Below, one piece after another: positions 1 to 5,629 of a DNA stretch of 24,552 bases. Positions within the stretch are counted from its first letter, which is position 1; each line of letters opens with the position of its first letter. A program made the translations under genes and the position numbers. This DNA is from an uncultured Lachnospiraceae bacterium (GTDB lineage Bacteria; Bacillota; Clostridia; Lachnospirales; Lachnospiraceae), in contig CADBOW010000223.1 in assembly GCA_902796375.1 (NCBI GenBank), forward strand, positions 1-24,552. Direction: 5' to 3'. A model generated the notes under the pieces. That model made no database searches and was not told where the DNA came from. It saw nothing but the letters and a program-made list of their open reading frames with translations.

Positions 1-1
1 G

Positions 2-1849
2 GCGGTCACCGGGTACAGCTGTCAGGATCTTTTCTTCCAGCAGACACTGATCCGAAGTGCAGGCGAGGGAATCTCCAGGATTCTGGAAGCCACGTCCGGA
101 CATGAATCCGCGGTTGTAGTAGGGGCGCCTGTGTGCATCGAGGGTCAGCTGTATAATGCGGCATATGTGATGCTGGACGGAAAACTGATGGGCGTGACCG
201 TGAAAACATTTCTTCCGAATTATCATGAGTTTTATGAAAAACGCTGGTTTAACAGCGCGGATCAGCTTCCTGTGAAGGACATCTTCCTCAGTGAGCTGGG
301 AATCCGTTATGATACGCTGGAGGTGGAGGATTACAGTGTTCCTGTGGGAAGCCATCTGATCTACGATATGGACGGAAGACTCCGCTTCGGTGTGGAGATC
401 TGCGAGGATCTCTGGGCACCGATCCCGCCTTCCTCGGTGATGTCCCTGGCAGGAGCCGAACTGATCGTCAATATATCCGCCTCCAACGAGCTCATCGCCA
501 AAAGGGCATATCGGAGGAATCTCGTGACTCAGACCTCGGCTTCTCTGGTAACGGGCTATCTCTATGTTTCTGCCGGTTCCGGAGAATCCACCCAGGATGT
601 GATCTTCTCGGGACACGGGATGATTGCCGAGAACGGGGTCCTGCTGGCAGAGACAGATCACTGCATCGAAGCAGAAAGCACACTCTGTGCGGATCTTGAT
701 CTGGACATGCTTCGCAGTGAGAGAATGAAAATGAAGTCCTTCGGGGATGCGGCATCCCATTATCGGGGAATGGTATCCCGAAGCCGTCTGATCACGGAAG
801 CTGCACCGCAGTTTCCTGAAAGCGACGGTACCATGCGGCCTCTCAGAAAGCATCCCTTCATCCCTGCTTCCAAAAGCAAGCTGAAGGAACGCTGCAGTGA
901 TATTTTTGAAATGCAGGTAGGGGGCCTGATGAAACGGCTTCAGGTGACAGGAGCGAAGCCGGTTGTGGGTGTATCCGGAGGAATGGACTCCACACTGGCC
1001 CTGCTGGTGGCGGCACAGGCACTTCAGAAGATGGATCGTCCCTCGGAGGATCTGGTTGCCATCACCATGCCGGCCTTCGGTACCTCGGACCGGACCTACC
1101 AGAATTCCCTGGAATTGATCCGCAGTCTGGGAACAGAGCCGGTGATCATCGATATCAAGGCAGCCTGTGTACAGCATCTGGCTGATCTGGGCCATGACGG
1201 AGAGACGAAGGATATCACCTATGAGAATACACAGGCCAGAGAGCGGACACAGATCCTGATGGATTACGCGAATATGCACGGCGGACTGGTGGTCGGAACC
1301 GGAGATCTGTCCGAGCTTGCTCTGGGCTGGTGCACCTATAACGGAGACCAGATGGCCATGTATGGCGTAAATGGAAGCATTCCGAAGACTCTGGTGCGCT
1401 GGATGATCGATACAGTGGCAGAAACGGAGATCTTCCCCGAAAGCACTGCGGTTCTGAGAGATATTCTGGATACCCCGATCAGTCCCGAGCTTCTTCCGCC
1501 GGATGAAAACGGACAGATCACCCAGAAGACCGAGGACAGCGTAGGCCCCTACGAGCTGCATGATTTCTTCCTGTACTATACCCTTCGTTACGGGTTTACT
1601 CCTACGAAGGTAAATTTCCTGGCAAATCGGGCATTTCAGAAGGATTATGCTCCGGAGGTGATCCTGAAGTGGCAGAAGATGTTTACGAAACGGTTCTTCT
1701 CTCAGCAATTCAAGAGAAGCTGTATGCCGGATGGCGTGAAGGTGGGTTCCGTGGCCATGTCCCCCCGGGGTGACTGGAGGATGCCAAGTGATGCATCCGT
1801 AGCTGAGTGGTTCGCAGAACTGGAAGAGTCAGAGAAAAACACCGTATGA
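2..1849 (+). CDS. nadE: Glutamine-dependent NAD+ synthetase, 5' end cut off by window
   Basis: This enzyme makes NAD+ from deamido-NAD+ and ATP in the cytoplasm, using ammonia released from glutamine by its own N-terminal domain. The frame is open from base 2, so 615 residues are visible and the true start lies upstream; the GTG at 131 is internal. The visible part begins in the nitrilase-like glutaminase domain. Its lysine is at visible residue 68 (VKTFLPNYHEFYE) and its nucleophilic cysteine at 134 (EICEDLW); the glutamate of the E-K-C triad would be in the missing part. The synthetase domain follows, with the ATP-pyrophosphatase loop SGGMDS at about 325-330 and GTGDLSELALGW downstream. Both halves look intact. 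The next gene starts 31 bases later, with no terminator visible between them, so the two may be cotranscribed. The family call is firm; only the 5' end is unknown. Confidence 0.95.
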   Translation, partial: AVTGYSCQDLFFQQTLIRSAGEGISRILEATSGHESAVVVGAPVCIEGQLYNAAYVMLDGKLMGVTVKTFLPNYHEFYEKRWFNSADQLPVKDIFLSELGIRYDTLEVEDYSVPVGSHLIYDMDGRLRFGVEICEDLWAPIPPSSVMSLAGAELIVNISASNELIAKRAYRRNLVTQTSASLVTGYLYVSAGSGESTQDVIFSGHGMIAENGVLLAETDHCIEAESTLCADLDLDMLRSERMKMKSFGDAASHYRGMVSRSRLITEAAPQFPESDGTMRPLRKHPFIPASKSKLKERCSDIFEMQVGGLMKRLQVTGAKPVVGVSGGMDSTLALLVAAQALQKMDRPSEDLVAITMPAFGTSDRTYQNSLELIRSLGTEPVIIDIKAACVQHLADLGHDGETKDITYENTQARERTQILMDYANMHGGLVVGTGDLSELALGWCTYNGDQMAMYGVNGSIPKTLVRWMIDTVAETEIFPESTAVLRDILDTPISPELLPPDENGQITQKTEDSVGPYELHDFFLYYTLRYGFTPTKVNFLANRAFQKDYAPEVILKWQKMFTKRFFSQQFKRSCMPDGVKVGSVAMSPRGDWRMPSDASVAEWFAELEESEKNTV

Positions 1850-1880
1850 CGCCTGCATATTACAATGTAAGGAGAGGACT

Positions 1881-3269
1881 ATGAAAAATATCGTCGGAGT
1901 TCATTTCTGGGATAAAAATGCAAGAATCTGCATCGCAGATGATTATAATATCTATACGGATTCCATGGAGCTTCCCATGTCGATCCGAAATGCGGATATT
2001 TTGAAGGATGAGAGTGCTTTCCGTCTGTCATTTGAAAAAATCCGCGATCATATGCTGGAGAATATGGGGATCCGCGATTTCGATGTGGTTCTTGCGGTTC
2101 CGGATGATCTGGGTCTTTCGGAGGAAAAGGCACTGAAGCAGATGGCGGAAGCCTGCGATGTGACTGTATTACGGACCTATCGTGAAACTGCGGCGCTGGC
2201 TGCCTATGTGAACCAGGAATTTCAGGTGGAAAACGGTGTCTCGATCCTTTCGGCATTTGTAAATGATGACCGGATCGGTGTTGCGGTATATGAAATGGGT
2301 GACCGGATCCGTCGGATGGATACGGTTCTGGTTACGGAAAATGCAGGAGCCGGAAATGTTCTGACCCATGTCAGAAAGTTCGGTCCCAGGCTTCTCTTCG
2401 AGCATATGGCTGACGCGGTATTTTTCACCGGCGGTTTCAATGCATGTATGACCTTTGAACAGGCTGCATCCGCCGGCCTGGGCCGAAGCGGAGTGGATAT
2501 CAAGATGCTGGACGCCAGCTGTGTGATCGAGGGATTGGGCTTTCTCTGCGGCAGCCTGGAGCGTCGTCCTGTATCGGAAGGCATACACCTGGAGGATACG
2601 ATCTCCGTATATCCCATGGGAATCTCCATGGATCAGGAGATCCTGCGGTTTGATACGGATACCGTGGCATACGGAGAGGCTGCAGGTGAGGTGGAGCATT
2701 TCCCCGAACCGGAGGGCAGCAGAGACCATGTGGTTCTGTATGAGGAACGGAAAGGACGATTCCGCAGGGTGGCAGAATGGTATCCTTCGGAGGACAGGAT
2801 CGCCGCCTTTCGCCGGAGACCGGTACGGATCGGTCTGGATCAGGGAGCGGAAGCTGCATATTCCGTATTTATCCAGGATAAGGAGAGCGGTTATAAGCTC
2901 CAGCTGACGGATCAGGATTCCACCGGCGAAGGAAACGATACAAAGGAAGAAAGTGTAGCCACATTCATAGAGAAGATCCTTCCCATCATAGATAATCTGG
3001 AGTATGCGGCAAAATATGCGGAGGATGATACAAATCCTTATGCCCAGGGAATCCTGCAATCCTATCAGAAAGCAGTGGCCATCCTGGAAGAGAACGGAGT
3101 GAGCCGGATCACGGGAGAAGGAAAACCCTTCGATTTCAATCTGCAGAATGCAGTTGCCCATGTGGTGGACGGGGATCTTCCGGAGAATACCGTAAAGCAG
3201 GTAATGCAGGCAGGCTATATGTATCAGGGGAAGGTGCTTCGTACGGCTCAGGTGATCGTTGCGAACTAA
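1881..3269 (+). CDS. Degenerate Hsp70-like domain fused to a C-terminal GrpE domain
   Basis: 462 residues; the start is set by AAGGAGAGG at 1869-1877. Residues 1-235 follow the Hsp70 nucleotide-binding fold in order: a phosphate-1-like start (VGVHFWDKNA), VVLAVPDDLGLSEEKAL at 69-85, RETAALAAYV at 101-110 matching the Hsp70 EPTAAAL segment, and FFTGGFNACM at 181-190 in the place of the GGxxR adenosine motif. The key phosphate residues are missing: DLGTT reads HFWDK, and no DxGGGT motif is seen. Residues 236-340 resemble a reduced Hsp70 beta domain. Residues about 355-462 are a clear GrpE domain (ILPIIDNLEYAAKY, GEGKPFDFN, QAGYMYQGKVLRTAQVIVA). GrpE normally serves DnaK as nucleotide exchange factor. 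I infer a non-ATPase Hsp70-like domain tied to an exchange factor, perhaps a DnaK regulator. Substrate and partner are unknown. It is not the usual hrcA-grpE-dnaK locus. Confidence 0.8.
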   Translation: MKNIVGVHFWDKNARICIADDYNIYTDSMELPMSIRNADILKDESAFRLSFEKIRDHMLENMGIRDFDVVLAVPDDLGLSEEKALKQMAEACDVTVLRTYRETAALAAYVNQEFQVENGVSILSAFVNDDRIGVAVYEMGDRIRRMDTVLVTENAGAGNVLTHVRKFGPRLLFEHMADAVFFTGGFNACMTFEQAASAGLGRSGVDIKMLDASCVIEGLGFLCGSLERRPVSEGIHLEDTISVYPMGISMDQEILRFDTDTVAYGEAAGEVEHFPEPEGSRDHVVLYEERKGRFRRVAEWYPSEDRIAAFRRRPVRIGLDQGAEAAYSVFIQDKESGYKLQLTDQDSTGEGNDTKEESVATFIEKILPIIDNLEYAAKYAEDDTNPYAQGILQSYQKAVAILEENGVSRITGEGKPFDFNLQNAVAHVVDGDLPENTVKQVMQAGYMYQGKVLRTAQVIVAN

Positions 3270-3281
3270 TCCTGACACTCA

Positions 3282-3330
3282 GGGCATTCACCAAACGGAC
3301 ATACAGGCATGTCCGCCTTACTCAATGCCT
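3282..3330 (+). repeat. Nested inverted repeat after the GrpE-fusion gene
   Basis: An inner perfect 7-bp stem, CGGACAT (3296-3302) with ATGTCCG (3309-3315), sits within an outer stem of GGGCATT (3282-3288) with AATGCCT (3324-3330; one G-U pair). There is no T-tract after it, so it is not a standard terminator. It could protect the 3' end of the upstream mRNA. Seen directly; its role is inferred. Confidence 0.55.
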
Positions 3331-3359
3331 GCAATAATTCAGTACAGATATAGGGAAAT

Positions 3360-3391
3360 CCCCTTCTTACCGGACTTCCGGCAGGGAGGGG
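3360..3391 (+). terminator. Probable hairpin terminator, weak T-tract
   Basis: CCCCTTC (3360-3366) pairs with GGAGGGG (3385-3391, one G-U pair) around an inner stem CCGGA (3370-3374) and TCCGG (3377-3381). The following bases, ATATTTATG, give only a poor U-tract. It lies between the GrpE-fusion gene and the SOS promoter, where a terminator would be expected. Confidence 0.4.
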
Positions 3392-3397
3392 ATATTT

Positions 3398-3426
3398 ATG
3401 TTCGAAAATCGCAAAAAATGTTCGAA
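3398..3426 (+). repeat. Direct repeat ATGTTCGAA, two copies 20 bp apart
   Basis: Identical 9-mers lie at 3398-3406 and 3418-3426, just upstream of the -35 box of the SOS promoter. Each holds the palindrome TTCGAA. Start-to-start spacing is 20 bp, about two helical turns. This could be a binding site for a second regulator, but no factor can be named. Confidence 0.4.
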
Positions 3427-3433
3427 TATACGC

Positions 3434-3462
3434 TTGACAAACGAACGGGCGTTTGGTATATT
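3434..3462 (+). promoter_or_regulatory. Sigma-A promoter of the yneA-like gene
   Basis: A perfect -35 TTGACA (3434-3439), a 17-bp spacer and the -10 TATATT (3457-3462). Transcription would begin near 3469, leaving a leader of about 36 bases before the ATG at 3505. The spacer contains a LexA box. Confidence 0.85.
3442..3455 (+). promoter_or_regulatory. LexA (SOS) box 1, in the promoter spacer
   Basis: CGAACGGGCGTTTG matches the Bacillus/Clostridium SOS consensus CGAACRNRYGTTYC at all but the last base. It lies entirely between -35 and -10, so bound LexA would block RNA polymerase. The consensus is recalled from the family literature. Confidence 0.8.
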
Positions 3463-3476
3463 GATATCAATCCAAT

Positions 3477-3490
3477 CGAACAGACGTTTT
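3477..3490 (+). promoter_or_regulatory. LexA (SOS) box 2, downstream of the start point
   Basis: CGAACAGACGTTTT matches CGAACRNRYGTTYC except at the last base. It starts 35 bp after box 1 and lies in the early transcribed region before the gene. Two boxes suggest tight repression until DNA damage. Confidence 0.7.
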
Positions 3491-3504
3491 GCGAGGTGAC
3501 AGAT

Positions 3505-3939
3505 ATGTACGAGAACAGTGTAAGATTATTTCCGATTCAGAGATCCATAGATCAGGCACAAGGGGTGCAAACCGTTAATCGTGCAGGCCGGAAGTACGCC
3601 CGGCGCGGAGGGCGGCCTGCACACCGAAGCACAGTCCGGTTCCTGCATAACCGCAGTACTATTATTTTACTGGGCTTTCTGTTCCTTCTGATGGGAACGG
3701 CTGTTCTAATTCTCGGACAGAGCTCAGATACACCGGATGTGGAGGCATCCACCATACAGCAGAAGTATTATACCAGTATTGATATTGAGAGCGGTGATAC
3801 ACTCTGGTCACTGGCAGAAGAATACGGAGCCCGGTATCAGGACTATGATATCTTCATGGATGAGGTTCGGAAGATCAACCATCTGGATGGTGACAATATC
3901 ACATACGGAGCAAGTCTTCTGATTCCCGTTTATCGTTAA
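3505..3939 (+). CDS. yneA: YneA-like SOS-induced membrane LysM protein, probable division inhibitor
   Basis: 144 residues. Residues 1-50 are a basic cytoplasmic segment, 51-71 a single membrane helix (STIILLGFLFLLMGTAVLIL), and 90-143 a LysM domain (SIDIESGDTLWSLAEEYG ... ITYGASLLIPVYR). This layout is that of YneA, which in Bacillus delays division during DNA damage and sits outside the membrane through its LysM domain. The LexA boxes in the promoter support that role strongly. The ATG at 3505 was chosen because it follows the promoter and GAGGTGA at 3493-3499; the frame is open further upstream, but that part would overlap the promoter. lexA, often next to yneA, is not in this window. The gene is a closed unit with its own terminator. 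The cytoplasmic head is longer than in Bacillus YneA as I recall it. Function is inferred from layout and regulation. Confidence 0.8.
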   Translation: MYENSVRLFPIQRSIDQAQGVQTVNRAGRKYARRGGRPAHRSTVRFLHNRSTIILLGFLFLLMGTAVLILGQSSDTPDVEASTIQQKYYTSIDIESGDTLWSLAEEYGARYQDYDIFMDEVRKINHLDGDNITYGASLLIPVYR

Positions 3940-3972
3940 ACATAAAATAACACTTTTTCTTTTTCTCACTTC

Positions 3973-4009
3973 AAATCCCAGATACATCCCGAGTATCTGG
4001 GATTTTTTT
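3973..4009 (+). terminator. Intrinsic terminator of the yneA-like gene
   Basis: A perfect 13-bp stem, AAATCCCAGATAC (3973-3985) with GTATCTGGGATTT (3993-4005), has a 7-base loop and is followed by a run of seven T's at 4003-4009. It separates the SOS unit from the miaB operon. Confidence 0.95.
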
Positions 4010-4032
4010 ATATAGGATTCTCAAACATTCTA

Positions 4033-4041
4033 TGCTATAAT
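4033..4041 (+). promoter_or_regulatory. Extended -10 promoter for miaB-mutS-mutL
   Basis: TGCTATAAT is a perfect -10 hexamer (4036-4041) with the TGn extension at 4033-4035. No good -35 is seen at 16-18 bp, which extended -10 promoters tolerate. The start point would be near 4048, so the ATG at 4046 cannot be the usual miaB start. Confidence 0.7.
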
Positions 4042-4090
4042 AGTAATGTTTTGGCCAATTTCACGTGAAGCACAGAAAAGGATCAGAAGA

Positions 4091-5617
4091 ATGGATCAGA
4101 GAATCATTTCAAATATACCGGAAGCATACCATGTTCTGGAGAGTATTCCGGAGAAGGAGCCGGAGCGTCAGGACTATTTTTTGGAGCTCTGCAGGACATA
4201 TGTTCAGCAGAATCTGGCGGAGGGAAGACCTCTCCGATATGCCATTGTAACCTTCGGCTGCCAGATGAATGCCTATGACTCGGAACGTATGAAGGGACTC
4301 CTGGAACGGATGGGCTATACGGAGGCGCCGGAGGAAGAAGCGGATCTGGTGATCTTCAACACCTGCACGGTCCGTGAGAATGCAAACCAGAGACTGTACG
4401 GACATTTGGGACAGTTGAAGCCCCGTAAGCTTAAGAATCGTAATCTGCTGATCGGAATCTGCGGGTGCATGATGCAGCAGCCGGAGGTGGTGGAGTATAT
4501 CCGTAAATCCTTCTCCTTCGTGGATATCCTGTTCGGCACCTATAATCTTCATCGACTTCCGGAGCTGATCTACGTACGGCTGTTTGAAGAAAAGCATGCC
4601 ATCGAGATCCTTCCTGCGCCGAAGGAACATGTGGAGATCAAAGGGGCGAAACGGAAATTCCCCTTCAAATCCGGTGTGAATATCATGTACGGATGCAACA
4701 ATTTCTGTACCTACTGCATCGTACCCTATGTGCGAGGCAGAGAAAGAAGCCGTACCCCGGAGGATGTGTTGCAGGATATCCGGGAGCTGGTACAGGATGG
4801 AGTTCGGGAGATCATGCTCCTTGGACAGAATGTGAATTCCTATGGGACGAATTTCATGGAACACAGCCGGATCATTGACGAAAATCCGGAATACGGATTT
4901 CCGGAGCTTCTGGAGGATGTATGTCAGATCCCCGGTCTGGACCGGATCCGATTCATGACCAGTCATCCCAAGGATCTGTCGGACCGGCTGATCGATGTGA
5001 TCCGCAGAAATCCCAAGGTATGCAGGCACATCCATCTTCCCATGCAGGCCGGATCCAGTGAAGTGCTTCGGAAAATGAACCGCCGCTATACCAAGGAACA
5101 GTATCTGGAGCTTGTGGCGAAGATCCGCCGGGGGCTTCCGGACATTTCCCTTACCACGGATATCATGATCGGATTTCCCGGGGAAACGGAGGAGGATTTT
5201 CAGAATACACTGGATGTGGTCCGGAAGGCCGAGTTTGATCAGGCCTATACCTTTATATACAGCCGGAGAACCGGAACCCCTGCTGCGGAATGGGAGCAGG
5301 TACCGGAGGATGTGGTGAAGGACCGGTTCCGACGGCTGCTGGATGTGGTCAATTCCATTGCACATAAACGCTGCGGACGGTTTGAAGGGCAGACCGCAGA
5401 GGTTCTGGCGGAGGAGATCAATGCACAGGATCCGGGGCTGCTGACCGGAAGAATGGGAAATAACCTGCTGGTACATTTTCCGGGCGATCCTTCAGAGATC
5501 GGACAGCTGGTGCAGGTGAAGCTTACAAAATCCCATGGATTTTACTATACCGGGGAACAGGTGCCGACGGGTGCCTCCTCCGGCTCAGAGGAAACGAAGG
5601 AAGCTGAAGAAGAGTAG
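4091..5617 (+). CDS. miaB: tRNA-2-methylthio-N6-dimethylallyladenosine synthase
   Basis: A radical-SAM methylthiotransferase that adds the 2-methylthio group to i6A37 in tRNAs reading UNN codons. It acts on the product of MiaA, encoded further down the same block. From the ATG at 4091 (AAAAGG at 4076-4081) it has 508 residues. The N-terminal methylthiotransferase domain has cysteines at 57 (FGCQMN), 92 (NTCTVREN) and 126 (ICGCMMQQ) for the auxiliary 4Fe-4S cluster. The radical-SAM CxxxCxxC is at 202-209 (GCNNFCTYCIVPYVRGRE), and a TRAM domain lies near 430-495. A 50-residue lead precedes the first cysteine domain, and a short Glu-rich tail closes the protein. The upstream in-frame ATG at 4046 is rejected because it coincides with the predicted transcription start. 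MutS starts 12 bases after the stop. The call is secure; the exact start is likely. Confidence 0.95.
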   Translation: MDQRIISNIPEAYHVLESIPEKEPERQDYFLELCRTYVQQNLAEGRPLRYAIVTFGCQMNAYDSERMKGLLERMGYTEAPEEEADLVIFNTCTVRENANQRLYGHLGQLKPRKLKNRNLLIGICGCMMQQPEVVEYIRKSFSFVDILFGTYNLHRLPELIYVRLFEEKHAIEILPAPKEHVEIKGAKRKFPFKSGVNIMYGCNNFCTYCIVPYVRGRERSRTPEDVLQDIRELVQDGVREIMLLGQNVNSYGTNFMEHSRIIDENPEYGFPELLEDVCQIPGLDRIRFMTSHPKDLSDRLIDVIRRNPKVCRHIHLPMQAGSSEVLRKMNRRYTKEQYLELVAKIRRGLPDISLTTDIMIGFPGETEEDFQNTLDVVRKAEFDQAYTFIYSRRTGTPAAEWEQVPEDVVKDRFRRLLDVVNSIAHKRCGRFEGQTAEVLAEEINAQDPGLLTGRMGNNLLVHFPGDPSEIGQLVQVKLTKSHGFYYTGEQVPTGASSGSEETKEAEEE

Positions 5618-5629
5618 AAAGAGAGACAA

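Noticed and set aside
2169..3278. Long open frame on the - strand (369 codons) opposite the Hsp70-GrpE gene
   Set aside because: The + strand protein shows clear domain motifs and a strong ribosome site; the reverse frame shows neither.
3259..3504. Upstream in-frame extension of the yneA-like gene
   Set aside because: It would run through the hairpins, the promoter and a LexA box; the ATG at 3505 follows the predicted transcription start.
4046..4090. Upstream ATG for miaB
   Set aside because: It falls at the predicted transcription start and has no ribosome site; the ATG at 4091 has AAAAGG 9 bases before it.
4109..5476. Long open frame on the - strand (455 codons) opposite miaB
   Set aside because: It lies wholly within a well-supported miaB gene; its translation is rich in His, Ile and Leu with no known domain, and it is explained by codon bias on the + strand.
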